Assembly (NCBI GenBank): GCA_030431355.1
Contig: JAUIJG010000019.1
Location: 1-23,316, forward strand
Origin: a bacterium
Lineage (GTDB): Bacteria; Cyanobacteriota; Vampirovibrionia; Obscuribacterales; Obscuribacteraceae
Length of the DNA: 23,316 nt
Reading direction: 5' to 3'
Within the stretch, counting starts at the first letter, position 1. Every line of letters begins with the position of its first letter. This document shows, piece by piece, positions 1-7,937 of the stretch. The notes below the pieces were generated by a model. The model was not told where the DNA came from. It saw only the letters and a list, made by a program, of their open reading frames with translations, and did not search any database. Position numbers and translations under genes: made by a program.

Positions 1-890
1 ATCCAGTCATAGTTCACATTGCCGAAGTCGCTCAATTGGAAGATTGGGCTGTTGATATTACAGATGGTGCCAGGCTTCTGGCAGAATCATTTTGGCCCGG
101 TCCCCTGACCATGATTCTCAAGAAAAAAGACTCTGTCTCCTGCAAGATTACCGGCGGTCAGGAGACTGTGGCCATAAGAATTCCCAAACACCCGTTAACG
201 CTTTCGTTGTTGAAAGCGCTGGGAGAAGGGATAGTGGCACCTTCCGCCAATAAATTCGGCAGACTGAGCCCCACCAGAGCAGATGATGTGGATAGAGAAT
301 TCCAGGAAGAAGTAGCCTATATTCTCGAAGGTGGTCCCTGTGATGTTGGAATCGAGTCGACGATTTTAAATCTTTCTTCAAGCGTTCCGGAGATCCTGAG
401 ACCTGGTCGCATTCACTCCGAAGAGTTAGAGAGAGTGCTGGGAGCGAAGGTTGAGTCAAGATTCGAAGAGAGGGAAGCAGAAAAGGTCTCTGCCAAAGAG
501 GAAGGAGAGGTAAGAGTGCCGGGGGCGCTTCCCCAGCACTACGCTCCGGTCAAGCCCCTCTACCTAATAACGTCGACAAATTTAAGAGCGAAAATAGAGA
601 GCCTTCGAAGAGCAAAAAACGTGCCCGGCCTCCTTCTGCTAAACAAAGAAAGCGATGTGCTAGATTCAATTCCAGGCTCACCTTATATAATCACACCTGG
701 AGATCCTGAAACTTATGCCCGACTGCTCTATTCTAGTTTGCGGGAATTAGATGCTTCGGATTGCGACTGCATCATAGTAGAATCAATTCCTGATACACCG
801 GAGTGGTCAGGAGTAAAAGACCGGCTTAAGAGAGCAGCGGTTAGAACCACCCCCGGGAGACCTTCTGGAGAGACTAGCAAAGATGAATAA
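1..890 (+). CDS. sua5: Threonylcarbamoyl-AMP synthase, Sua5/YrdC/YwlC family (5' end missing)
   Basis: The enzyme makes threonylcarbamoyl-AMP from threonine, bicarbonate and ATP, the first step of t6A37 modification of ANN-decoding tRNAs in the cytoplasm. The frame is open from the first base of the window, and the opening residues PVIVHIAEVAQ match the family, so the true start lies upstream and the first internal TTG (36) is not a start. Visible YrdC signatures are FWPGPLTMILKK, VAIRIPKHP and APSANKFGRLSPT, then GIESTI and ILRPGRI. After a charged linker comes VPGALPQHYAPVKPL, the linker/C-terminal Sua5 domain signature, so this is the long two-domain form rather than the short TsaC form. 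The stop overlaps the heme oxygenase start by 8 bp, suggesting translational coupling. Confidence 0.93.
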   Translation, partial: PVIVHIAEVAQLEDWAVDITDGARLLAESFWPGPLTMILKKKDSVSCKITGGQETVAIRIPKHPLTLSLLKALGEGIVAPSANKFGRLSPTRADDVDREFQEEVAYILEGGPCDVGIESTILNLSSSVPEILRPGRIHSEELERVLGAKVESRFEEREAEKVSAKEEGEVRVPGALPQHYAPVKPLYLITSTNLRAKIESLRRAKNVPGLLLLNKESDVLDSIPGSPYIITPGDPETYARLLYSSLRELDASDCDCIIVESIPDTPEWSGVKDRLKRAAVRTTPGRPSGETSKDE

Positions 891-1521
891 GACCGAAGAC
901 AACAAAACCTCGATCATGTTGAAATTGAAGGAGTCTACAAAACCTTTGCACGACTCCACGGAGCAACATCAATTCCAGGGTAAGCTAGCCCATGGGAAGC
1001 TCACAAAGGAGAGATATATAAAATATCTCGAACAACTTTATCTCATCCACAGCACACTGGCGGACTATCTTGAAGAGAAAAAGAACAGCGGTCCCATTCA
1101 AACCATAGTAAAACAGAGACACCTCTCCACCGAAGCGCTGACCAGCGACTTAAAAGATCTCGGTAAATCATCCTTTGATGCCCAAGCTCTTGTCGCCACT
1201 AAAAGCTTTTTGGAACTGCTTTCCCGAACCAAAGAGAGTTGTCCCGCAGCATTGCTAGGGGCTCTTTATGTACTCGAAGGCAGTACCCACGGAGCCAAAT
1301 ACATGGCCAAAAACTTGAGAGAAGGCATGGGCTTCGCAGAAAGAGAAGCCTCCTCATACTTCGATCGGTATCAAGAGAATCAAATGAAGTTTTGGCTTGA
1401 GTTCAAAAAAGAGATGAACGAAGAGTCAATAACCGGGGAAGAAGAGGAAGCCACCATAAATATTGCCAAAGCCACTTTCGAAGCGTTCATCGAAATCGGT
1501 AATGAAATTCTTGAAAATTGA
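883..1521 (+). CDS. Heme oxygenase-like protein (biliverdin-producing type)
   Basis: The 212-residue, all-helical protein resembles bacterial heme oxygenases, which open heme to biliverdin, CO and iron using reduced ferredoxin or flavodoxin. An N-terminal segment TKPLHDSTEQH (about residues 19-29) offers His23 as the proximal heme ligand. The distal-helix signature GALYVLEGSTHGAKY (about 126-140) matches the GALYVLEGSTLGG pattern of BphO/HemO-type enzymes. The length is normal. Start ATG 883 lies inside the end of the sua5-type gene, with a GGAGAG ribosome-binding sequence about 10 bases upstream. No phytochrome or bilin reductase is visible nearby, so the purpose (iron release, bilin for a photoreceptor, or heme turnover) is unknown. 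The proximal-His assignment is by motif only. Confidence 0.82.
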   Translation: MNKTEDNKTSIMLKLKESTKPLHDSTEQHQFQGKLAHGKLTKERYIKYLEQLYLIHSTLADYLEEKKNSGPIQTIVKQRHLSTEALTSDLKDLGKSSFDAQALVATKSFLELLSRTKESCPAALLGALYVLEGSTHGAKYMAKNLREGMGFAEREASSYFDRYQENQMKFWLEFKKEMNEESITGEEEEATINIAKATFEAFIEIGNEILEN

Positions 1522-1557
1522 AACTCGATCTTCAAAAACAAGTCATAGTAAAATGAA

Positions 1558-1668
1558 TTACTTGTTGGTCATAACCACATAAACGATAGCGATTATGATA
1601 AACAAGACGAAGAGTCCGATTTTAACAGCACCGGATACAGGACCACCATTTCCTTCTTGCTCTGCCAT
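1558..1668 (-). CDS. Small single-pass membrane protein, 36 residues
   Basis: A short reading frame starts at ATG 1668 and stops with TAA at 1558. It has a hydrophilic Gly/Glu-rich head (MAEQEGNGGP), then a continuous hydrophobic stretch of about 17 residues (IGLFVLFIIIAIVYVVM, about 17-33) and a TNK tail. Upstream of the ATG is AGAGGAACA, a good ribosome-binding sequence at normal spacing, and a perfect TATAAT box lies about 85 bases upstream. Those signals and the clean membrane helix make it likely to be a real gene. The topology is probably N-in or N-out single pass. Its function is unknown. It lies downstream of another small membrane protein gene on the same strand and converges on the heme oxygenase gene, with 36 bp between the stops. 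Confidence 0.68.
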   Translation of the reverse strand: MAEQEGNGGPVSGAVKIGLFVLFIIIAIVYVVMTNK

Positions 1669-1752
1669 TGTTCCTCTCTCTGTCTGCTAACCAACTAGAG
1701 CCGATTCAGGTTCAAAATAGTTGCAGATCATCTAGCTGCCACCACTAGTTTA

Positions 1753-1758
1753 ATTATA
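1753..1758 (-). promoter_or_regulatory. -10 box (TATAAT) for the 36-residue membrane protein gene
   Basis: The complementary strand reads a perfect TATAAT here, inside GGTTATAATTAA. It would start transcription near 1746 and leave a leader of roughly 78 bases before ATG 1668. No convincing -35 hexamer stands at 16-18 bases upstream (the best is TTGTCG at 14). The call therefore rests on the -10 box and its position between two genes. Confidence 0.45.
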
Positions 1759-1854
1759 ACCGGTCCCGATGCCGACAAATTTGCTGATTCAGCCGCTTCC
1801 TTAAGATCGGCACCACTTTCCAGAAGAGCAGGGCAACCGTCTTTATCAGACCCA

Positions 1855-2091
1855 TCAAAAGCCGTGGGGGGCCAATGCATTATCGAGCACCTTGCCGATT
1901 AAGAATGCTCCGGTGGCAAGCAATATACAGCCGAGAATCGCAAATACGATCATCAACTTGCCCAACCTCAATGCCCAGGCAGGCAAGCCTTTTAGATTCT
2001 GGTTCTGTCCCTGATTTTGATTTTGGCCAGGCTCCGGCGCTTGAGAGCCGGCAATCTCAGTGGGTTCAGCGCTTCCTTTATCACTATCCAT
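1855..2091 (-). CDS. Small membrane protein, 78 residues, function unknown
   Basis: The protein has a polar Gln/Asn/Pro-rich head of about 40 residues with a short QNQNQGQNQN repeat, then one strongly hydrophobic segment (about 48-66, LMIVFAILGCILLATGAFL) and a short tail. This predicts a single-pass membrane protein with a flexible soluble N-terminus. ATG 2091 is preceded by GAGGA at ideal spacing, and that sequence overlaps the stop codon of the GH3 gene, so the two are almost certainly co-transcribed. I recognise no family. Sitting at the end of a cyclase/GH3 operon it may belong to the envelope, but that is inference. Confidence 0.75.
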   Translation of the reverse strand: MDSDKGSAEPTEIAGSQAPEPGQNQNQGQNQNLKGLPAWALRLGKLMIVFAILGCILLATGAFLIGKVLDNALAPHGF

Positions 2092-2100
2092 GCGACTTCC

Positions 2101-3708
2101 TCAATTAACAACCCGGTTTCTGTTTATCACGCTTACACCTTCAAGCAATCTAGCAAAAAAAGAGGCGGCTTTGCTACTTAGACTACCGTCAACCAGGGCA
2201 AGAGCTAGACCTTTTATGGCACGGTCACAGGGATCGTAGGTGGCGATTACACAGGGCCAGTCGGGCAGACCTTCATAGTCAAAAGGGGTGTCGGGACAAA
2301 CAGCTATTTTTCTACTTGCCTGATCTGCCACCATCTGACCTAGTTGCATCTGTCCTTCGTTTAGCAGGCAGCGAAAAGTGATATAGATGCAGTTCTTCGC
2401 AGTCAACTCTGCTGAGATTCTCTTATTCTCTTCGAATTCCGGATTTAATGAGTATCTGACATCTTTAAAAGCAGGAGCGTCATCACCATATTTGGAACCA
2501 CAAATATCATTTAAATGCTCGGCCAGACCAAGGTCATAGCGTGGATGATCCGGAGCTAGAACTATCCACTCCTTCTCCTCTTCCAGGCGCCCGGTATTTC
2601 CTCTCAGCAATGCAGCGCTCGTAGAAGCGGCGATTAGTCCATCGCGCTCCACCGACTGGCGTAGATCCTTGAGAAGACTAAAAACTTTCTTGCTCGATGG
2701 AGCCAGCATTTCTCTTTCGGGTCGGGGAGGCAAGGCCTGCTCTATCTTGCCGATGGCATTGTCCAGCATGCTCTCTTTCAGACGGCCAGACTCAACGGCT
2801 TTGACCAGTGACTCCCTTGCCATAACACAGTCTTCCATGTTTGAACAGACAAGAAGTAGGTGATTGCCTGCCTCTACAGCCGGTACCACTGCATCGGAAA
2901 GAGATGAAGAGTCGGTAAGCCCTTTCATTGTAAGGTCATCGGTAATAACGAGACCATCGAATTTCAGGTAGTCCTTAAGAATCCCGGTGGTTATTCGCGG
3001 AGAAAGACTGGCCGGCAATGGCTCATCGTCTATACATTTTATCCAGAGGTGCCCGGTCAAAACGGCAGGCAATTCCGAAAGACATGCTTTAAATGGAGCC
3101 AGATCTATATTCCAGAGCCTGTCCGTATCGACATTGCTAATTGCTAGAGCCATATGAGAATCTTCCAGGGTGGCTCCATGACCGGGAAAATGTTTGCCCA
3201 CAGGAACTAATCCCGCTTCTTTAATTATCCGGATCATCTCACTGCCGTTCCTTTCCACAATTCCCGGAATAGATCCATAGGAGCGCGTGGATACTATCGG
3301 ATTGACAGGATTGGTCAATACGTCCAGCACCGGTGCCAGTAAAATATTTACTCCAAGCAATTTCAACTGCTGACAAGATCTCTTAAAAATAGACTGTATC
3401 AACTCCCTGTCAGGGCAGGCAGCGTAGACCATTGCAGAAGGGATAGAGCCAATAGCTCTGTCGAAGCGCTGAACCGCTCCACCTTCTTGATCGACTGAAA
3501 TCACGGGGCTGTACTCTGAAACCTCATAAATTTCTGAGATCAAGTTCGCTAGTTGTTCAAGTCCCTGGCAGTTCTCTCGAAACAGGGTGATACCACCCAA
3601 GCCACCTTCCTTGAAGGAGGTTATAAAATCACCGGGAAGATCGGTGCCGGGCAATCTGCCGACAATTAACCTGCCGGCTTTCTTTTCTATATTAGAGAGT
3701 TGACTCAA
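2101..3708 (-). CDS. nagZ: Glycoside hydrolase family 3, NagZ-like beta-N-acetylhexosaminidase
   Basis: NagZ-type enzymes remove N-acetylglucosamine from peptidoglycan fragments during cell-wall recycling. The catalytic domain (about residues 10-330) shows SVDQEGGAVQR (71-81) and GKHFPGHG (171-178), followed by DSH (183-185), the histidine/aspartate acid-base loop specific to NagZ. TDDLTMKG follows, with Asp257 as the likely nucleophile. At 535 residues it is longer than the one-domain E. coli enzyme (about 340). The extra C-terminal part, ending near VIATYDPCDRAIKGLALALV, resembles the second GH3 domain of the two-domain Gram-positive NagZ. No signal peptide is visible, so it is probably cytoplasmic. 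The start is TTG 3708 with an AAAGAG ribosome-binding sequence; no ATG lies near the N-terminus. The gene follows the cyclase gene by 23 bp and precedes the small membrane gene by 9 bp. Confidence 0.88.
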   Translation of the reverse strand: MSQLSNIEKKAGRLIVGRLPGTDLPGDFITSFKEGGLGGITLFRENCQGLEQLANLISEIYEVSEYSPVISVDQEGGAVQRFDRAIGSIPSAMVYAACPDRELIQSIFKRSCQQLKLLGVNILLAPVLDVLTNPVNPIVSTRSYGSIPGIVERNGSEMIRIIKEAGLVPVGKHFPGHGATLEDSHMALAISNVDTDRLWNIDLAPFKACLSELPAVLTGHLWIKCIDDEPLPASLSPRITTGILKDYLKFDGLVITDDLTMKGLTDSSSLSDAVVPAVEAGNHLLLVCSNMEDCVMARESLVKAVESGRLKESMLDNAIGKIEQALPPRPEREMLAPSSKKVFSLLKDLRQSVERDGLIAASTSAALLRGNTGRLEEEKEWIVLAPDHPRYDLGLAEHLNDICGSKYGDDAPAFKDVRYSLNPEFEENKRISAELTAKNCIYITFRCLLNEGQMQLGQMVADQASRKIAVCPDTPFDYEGLPDWPCVIATYDPCDRAIKGLALALVDGSLSSKAASFFARLLEGVSVINRNRVVN

Positions 3709-3731
3709 TGCGCTCTTTTTAACCTGGAGAA

Positions 3732-4703
3732 CTATTTTTCGGAAAGCAATCGGTAAACATCCACCGGCTTTGCCTTCCCTTTAATATCAAATTCCCCAAG
3801 ATATTTGAAGTCACAGCGATCATTGACCAGGTTAAATGTCGGACCATCGACGATCACATCCCCCGGACGATCATCACCGATTAGCTTCTCAAGCCGGAAC
3901 ACCAGGTTAGCCGTATCCCCTAGCACTGCCGGGTTATTGCCACCCTGCCCGAGCGCTCCTGATGCGACCGGTCCGGTGGCCAGCGCCACATCAAGGAAGA
4001 GAGGATGATCGTCAAAAGGCCAGAAAGCTTTGTCTTTCGCCAGAGTCTGGGTTAATTCGTGAAGCCTCATGGCGGTAATACAGGCTTGATAGGCAGGAAG
4101 CTTTGAGCCCTCCTTGGAACTATCTCCAGCCCAGTAAGCCATTATGGCGTCACCGGCAATCTTCTCCAACTGCCCGTAGTTTTTGTTTATCTCGACATTG
4201 AGAGCGTCAAAAACACGCTGTGCCACTTGCATGACAAGCTCAGGCTCAGATCGATATGCTTCCATCAGCCTTGTGAAGCCTTTGATATCACCGACAAGGA
4301 TGGTGGCGTTCATGAATTTGATGCTTAGCTGGGTGCGGTCCTGGGAATCATCTTCATCTTCCATACCGAACGAGCTATTTTCGTTAACTGGAGGAAATAC
4401 GCTTATCTCGTACTGGGCAATCTTCACTTTGTCGCCGTTGCGAAGTGCGTATTCTCGACCGGGTGTGCATCTGGAGCCGTTAATGCTTGTACCGTTGGTA
4501 CTGCCGGAATCAACGATGGTCCACCCTTCCTCTTTACAGCGAATCTCGGCATGCTGTCCAGAAACTTCCGGATAAGGCAAAATCAGCTTCTTAACTCCTC
4601 CCGGAGCAGGCTTTCGCCCGATCTGAAGAATTTCGCCTTCATTTAATTCCACGGAATAAGCGTCCGTTGAATCGGGGTTTACCTTTATGGTGCCGGAAAT
4701 CAT
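3732..4703 (-). CDS. FHA domain-class III adenylate/guanylate cyclase fusion
   Basis: Residues about 1-105 form an FHA phosphothreonine-binding domain, with IGRKP (28-32), SGQH (48-51) and STNGTSING (68-76). Residues about 130-323 form a class III nucleotidyl cyclase domain: VGDIKGFTRLME with metal ligand Asp139, EKIAGDAIMAYW with Lys181 and metal ligand Asp185, and VLGDTANLVFRLE with the Asn266/Arg270 transition-state pair. The residue seven before Asn266, normally Asp or Thr and paired with the Lys for base recognition, is Ala259 here, so whether it makes cAMP or cGMP is uncertain. There is no membrane segment, so it is probably cytosolic and recruited or controlled through a phosphothreonine partner. 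It heads an apparent operon with the GH3 glycosidase. The ribosome-binding sequence before ATG 4703 is weak. Confidence 0.9.
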   Translation of the reverse strand: MISGTIKVNPDSTDAYSVELNEGEILQIGRKPAPGGVKKLILPYPEVSGQHAEIRCKEEGWTIVDSGSTNGTSINGSRCTPGREYALRNGDKVKIAQYEISVFPPVNENSSFGMEDEDDSQDRTQLSIKFMNATILVGDIKGFTRLMEAYRSEPELVMQVAQRVFDALNVEINKNYGQLEKIAGDAIMAYWAGDSSKEGSKLPAYQACITAMRLHELTQTLAKDKAFWPFDDHPLFLDVALATGPVASGALGQGGNNPAVLGDTANLVFRLEKLIGDDRPGDVIVDGPTFNLVNDRCDFKYLGEFDIKGKAKPVDVYRLLSEK

Positions 4704-4751
4704 TAGAAGTAGAGCGACTCTAGTCTGACGAATTGAATACTCAAGGTAGTT

Positions 4752-4781
4752 ATTATATCGGCTGAGGCCTGTCAGTTTAAA
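4752..4781 (-). promoter_or_regulatory. Candidate sigma-70 type promoter for the cyclase-GH3 operon
   Basis: On the complementary strand a perfect TATAAT (4752-4757) lies 18 bases from TTTAAA (4776-4781), a partial -35 match. It sits in the gap between metK and the cyclase gene, about 50 bases before ATG 4703, so the cyclase operon probably has its own promoter. Confidence 0.45.
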
Positions 4782-4790
4782 CCTCTGTCA
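4769..4790 (-). promoter_or_regulatory. Palindrome flanked by direct repeats, possible operator
   Basis: On the - strand two TGACAG copies (4785-4790 and 4769-4774) flank the 8-bp palindrome GTTTAAAC (4775-4782), with a 2-base AG spacer on one side. The palindrome covers the candidate -35 of the cyclase operon. The arrangement suits a regulator site, but no binding protein can be named. Confidence 0.25.
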
Positions 4791-4860
4791 CAACAACTTA
4801 ATGCTGTAAACCGAACTAATCACAGACAGAATGAAGTATGGAATTTGAACCAGGGCCGAG

Positions 4861-6123
4861 CTATGCCTTGGCGCTAGTTACTTTGGCCAGAGACTTTTTT
4901 AAGTCTTCTACCTTGTCGAGCTTTTCCCAGGGAAGATCAAGATCCGGTCTGCCGAAATGTCCATAAGCAGCCACTTTCTGATAGAAAGTTCCGGAGTTTT
5001 TACTTGGCAACTCCCGGAGTGAGAAATGACTGATGATGGCACCTGGCCTCAAATCAAAGTTGGCTTTGACCAACTCTGTAATCTCTTCATCCGAAATCTT
5101 ACCGGTGCCGAAGCTGGTTACATGAATAGATACAGGCTGGGGAACGCCTATGGCATAGGCTATCTGCACCTCACACTTGTCAGCAAGGTCAGCTCCAACG
5201 ATGTTTTTGGCAACATGTCGGGCCGCATAAGCTGCGGAACGGTCGACCTTTGTCGGATCCTTACCAGAGAAAGCTCCGCCTCCATGGCGAGAATATCCAC
5301 CATAGGTGTCCACGATGATTTTTCTGCCGGTAAGTCCGGCATCTCCGTGGGGGCCACCAACCACGAACCGGCCGGACGGATTGATTAAGTATTTTGTATT
5401 TTCATCGGGCTTGACCGGCAATTCTTGAAACACTGGATTAATAACATAGGCTTTCAGATCCGCTGCTATGCGCTCTTGCAGAGGCTTATTGTCTGTGATG
5501 CCGTCAATCTCAGGGTCGTGCTGGGTGGATATAAGAACAGCATCGACACGCACAGGTTTATCGTTTTCATCATATTCAACGGTAACCTGGGTTTTGCCAT
5601 CGGGACGTAAATAAGGAAGAGTGCCGTTCTTGCGCACTTCAGTCAGACGACGAGCCATGCGGTGAGCAGCAGATATGGGAACCGGCATGAACTCTTCGGT
5701 CTCATTACAAGCGAAGCCGAACATCATGCCCTGGTCACCGGCTCCGATGGCGTCTTTCTCGTCCTTTTCATCTTTCTTGTGACCGACAGAAGTAAAAACC
5801 CCTTCGGCGATATCCGGGGATTGGGAATGCAATCCGGACATAATCGCGCAGGAGTGGGCGTCGAATCCGCCGCCGGATTCACCGACATAGCCGATACTTT
5901 CAATCACTCCCCTGGCGATCTCCTGGTAATCGACGTGGGCTGTGGTGGTAATCTCTCCAATAAGAGCGACCAACCCCGTGGAAACAGCTGTCTCACAAGC
6001 AACGCGGGCTTTGGGGTCCTGGGTAAGAATCGCATCGAGTATGGCATCGGAAATCTGATCACATACTTTATCCGGATGCCCTTCTGTGACGGACTCCGAT
6101 GTAAAAAGGTAACGGCTGGACAA
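4861..6123 (-). CDS. metK: S-adenosylmethionine synthetase
   Basis: MetK joins methionine and ATP to give S-adenosylmethionine, the general methyl donor, as a cytoplasmic tetramer. Hallmarks are [18 protein letters not shown] at the N-terminus, the ATP/phosphate motif [12 protein letters not shown], the P-loop-like [19 protein letters not shown] and [14 protein letters not shown] place the start at TTG 6123, giving 420 residues, because SSRYLF is where the family begins and AGGAG stands 8 bases upstream of this TTG. A longer frame opening at TTG 6165 adds 14 residues unlike any MetK and would swallow that ribosome-binding sequence. There is a lysine/aspartate-rich KKDEKDEKD insert just before the GAGDQG motif. 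It is divergent from the sigma factor gene. I saw no SAM riboswitch fold in its leader. Confidence 0.96.
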   Translation of the reverse strand: MSSRYLFTSESVTEGHPDKVCDQISDAILDAILTQDPKARVACETAVSTGLVALIGEITTTAHVDYQEIARGVIESIGYVGESGGGFDAHSCAIMSGLHSQSPDIAEGVFTSVGHKKDEKDEKDAIGAGDQGMMFGFACNETEEFMPVPISAAHRMARRLTEVRKNGTLPYLRPDGKTQVTVEYDENDKPVRVDAVLISTQHDPEIDGITDNKPLQERIAADLKAYVINPVFQELPVKPDENTKYLINPSGRFVVGGPHGDAGLTGRKIIVDTYGGYSRHGGGAFSGKDPTKVDRSAAYAARHVAKNIVGADLADKCEVQIAYAIGVPQPVSIHVTSFGTGKISDEEITELVKANFDLRPGAIISHFSLRELPSKNSGTFYQKVAAYGHFGRPDLDLPWEKLDKVEDLKKSLAKVTSAKA

Positions 6124-6231
6124 CTTTCCTACTCCTTCATTCAAAAATAACGAGACCGGTATCAAAGCTGCTCACTGACAAAGCAGAAAGAGGCCAGAGG
6201 AGCCCGACAACCGGAAAAAGGATAGACACAT

Positions 6232-6242
6232 ATCACTGTGAT
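6232..6242. promoter_or_regulatory. 11-bp palindrome ATCACTGTGAT in the metK/sigma divergent region
   Basis: A perfect ATCAC-T-GTGAT dyad lies between the divergent metK and ECF sigma genes, in the 279-bp gap 6124-6402. It could be an operator shared by both, but a dyad of this size can also arise by chance. I could not identify a strong promoter for either gene here; the best on the + strand is TTGCCG, then 17 bases, then TACAAG near 6270-6298. Confidence 0.2.
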
Positions 6243-6402
6243 TCCAGCGGATATGCTACCATTTTTTGCCGTCCGTGAATTAAACGATTACAAGGTAATA
6301 TGCGGATTTAGAGATAACAATGCTGATTTCTAAGAGAACTGATAACCTTTGTAGTGTTACCATTAATCCCGACCAAGATTCTAGATAACTGAAGGCTACT
6401 GC

Positions 6403-7029
6403 ATGGCAACATCTTATTCCCAAAAGAGCGACCGAGACCTGGTAATGGCTTGCCAAAGAAGGGAGCCGGCTGCCTTTGAAGAGCTTGTAAAGCGGCATCA
6501 AAAGACAGTATACGTTCTGCTCTATCAACTGGCACCGGACTGGAATGACACCAGCGACCTGGCCCAGGAAGTTTTCATTAGGGTCTGGAGATCTATCACT
6601 AATTTAAGAAATCCAAATGCTTTTCGCTCCTGGCTCACCCAGATAGTGACCAACATTTTCTACGACGAACTGAGAAAACGCCCTAGAAAACTGCCCACAG
6701 TCTCCATGGACGAACCCTACAAAGATGAAGAGTCCGGAGAAAATACCACCCGGGATATTCCGGACGAGTCACTTGTTCCGGAAGAAAACGCATTAAATAA
6801 AGAACTTTCTCAAGTAATTCGTGAATCTATGATGAAATTACCGGAACAGTTTCGAACCGCCATCGTCTTGAGAGAGGTGGAAGGATTGAGCTACGAGGAA
6901 ATTGCTGTAATTACCAAAACTGAAATGGGAACGGTCAAATCGCGAATAGCTCGCGCCAGAACCAAATTACAGGAAATGCTCAAGCCCTACCTCGAAAGTC
7001 AGGAATCAACAAGCGAGGTTTCCAGCTAG
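6403..7029 (+). CDS. RNA polymerase sigma factor, ECF (sigma-70 group 4) family
   Basis: The 208-residue protein has the two ECF domains. Region 2 is about 24-94, with FEELVKRHQKTVYVLLYQL, the core-binding DLAQEVFIRVWRS and the -10 recognition part FRSWLTQIVTNIFYDELRKR. A 40-residue acidic linker follows. Region 4 is about 134-190, with KLPEQFRTAIVLREVEGLSYEEIA and the helix-turn-helix MGTVKSRIARARTKLQEML. It directs polymerase to stress promoters and is normally held by an anti-sigma factor. ATG 6403 has GAAGG 9 bases upstream. The stop is 2 bases before the anti-sigma gene, so the pair is translated together. Its likely trigger is envelope stress, metal or redox stress, judged from the third gene of the cassette. 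Confidence 0.93.
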   Translation: MATSYSQKSDRDLVMACQRREPAAFEELVKRHQKTVYVLLYQLAPDWNDTSDLAQEVFIRVWRSITNLRNPNAFRSWLTQIVTNIFYDELRKRPRKLPTVSMDEPYKDEESGENTTRDIPDESLVPEENALNKELSQVIRESMMKLPEQFRTAIVLREVEGLSYEEIAVITKTEMGTVKSRIARARTKLQEMLKPYLESQESTSEVSS

Positions 7030-7031
7030 AG

Positions 7032-7937
7032 ATGGAACTATCGGAAGAAAAACTGTACGAAAATCTTTCTGCTCTTTTAGACCAGGAGCTAAGCGGCGAT
7101 GAAAAATCCGAAACAGAGGATCATCTGACCGCGGACAAGGAAAGCGCCCAGGAATTTGAGAATCTCAAATCCCTCAGCAACCTGATAAAAGAATCCGCAG
7201 AAGATCTTGACATCCCGGATATCTGGGATCAACTCAAGGACAACTTGCCTCCTGTTGAAGAGCTGATAGAAGCTGATTTGTCCGCATATATGGACGGAGA
7301 GCTTCCGCCCGCAGCCCAGGACGGCGTCAAAAATTATTTGGAAGAGAATGAAGAAGCCAGGGAAAAGTACCAACTCCTGATTAAAACCAATCAGATATTA
7401 GCGGGGTCAATGGAATTGCCGGATGATGTCGACTACGACATCTGGGACAAGGTAAAAGACCGACTGACCGCTGATTGCGAGATAATTCGTGGAGAACTCT
7501 CACCCTATCTCGACCAGGAAGTAGTGACCCACCGACACAGAGCAATAACAGCTCATCTGGTGGACTGTCTCGACTGCCGTGAACAATTCGAGTTTATGTC
7601 TTCCGTAGGAACCCTTCTGGAAGAGAACTACAAACCGGAGATTCCTGAAGATCTGGACATCTGGCCCGAAGTCAAGAGAAAACTGCAAGTTGTACCTTTT
7701 AAACAAAAGAAAGTGGCTAAACAGCCCAAGAAAATTGTTTCAATCACCAGGCATCCAAGGTTCAAAGTGATTGCGGTGGCAGCTGCCGCAGTTATCGGAC
7801 TCCTGGGCACAGTGGCTGTATGGCTGGCTTCACCGGATGATCAGCAATTTGTGCCTGTATCTGCGGAAGCATACTTGATAGAATCATCTTTTAAGGAGAC
7901 GTCAGACGTTGCCGAGGCAGTCATTTATGAGCAGTAG
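7032..7937 (+). CDS. Membrane anti-sigma factor with three tandem anti-sigma-type repeats
   Basis: This is the presumed inhibitor of the ECF sigma factor encoded just upstream. It carries three similar units: about 8-72, 78-145 and 149-219. Each opens with an LSxxxDxE pattern (LSALLDQEL, LSAYMDGEL, LSPYLDQEV), continues as two helices and closes with an (I/D)IWxxxKxxL pattern (DIWDQLKDNL, DIWDKVKDRL, DIWPEVKRKL). Only the third has the zinc-binding HxxxCxxC motif (HLVDCLDC, 175-182). The first keeps a lone His and the second has none. A basic stretch precedes a single membrane helix (about 244-267), followed by a short outside tail of about 35 residues. Known ZAS anti-sigma factors have one such domain. 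The gene overlaps the Spy-like gene by 11 bp. Confidence 0.87.
   Translation: MELSEEKLYENLSALLDQELSGDEKSETEDHLTADKESAQEFENLKSLSNLIKESAEDLDIPDIWDQLKDNLPPVEELIEADLSAYMDGELPPAAQDGVKNYLEENEEAREKYQLLIKTNQILAGSMELPDDVDYDIWDKVKDRLTADCEIIRGELSPYLDQEVVTHRHRAITAHLVDCLDCREQFEFMSSVGTLLEENYKPEIPEDLDIWPEVKRKLQVVPFKQKKVAKQPKKIVSITRHPRFKVIAVAAAAVIGLLGTVAVWLASPDDQQFVPVSAEAYLIESSFKETSDVAEAVIYEQ
7053..7688 (+). repeat. Three tandem coding repeats of an anti-sigma-type domain
   Basis: Repeat units lie at about 7053-7247, 7263-7466 and 7476-7688. They are similar as protein but well diverged as DNA, so the triplication is old. The shared frame is LSxxxDxE, then two helices, then an acidic linker and IWxxxKxxL. 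The zinc ligands survive only in the third unit. Confidence 0.7.

Noticed and set aside
6124..6165. 14-residue N-terminal extension of MetK
   Set aside because: The added residues are unlike any MetK and would include the AGGAG sequence serving the TTG at 6123.
7909..7926. Six extra residues upstream of the Spy-like start
   Set aside because: The signal peptide begins at ATG 7927, which has its own ribosome-binding sequence.
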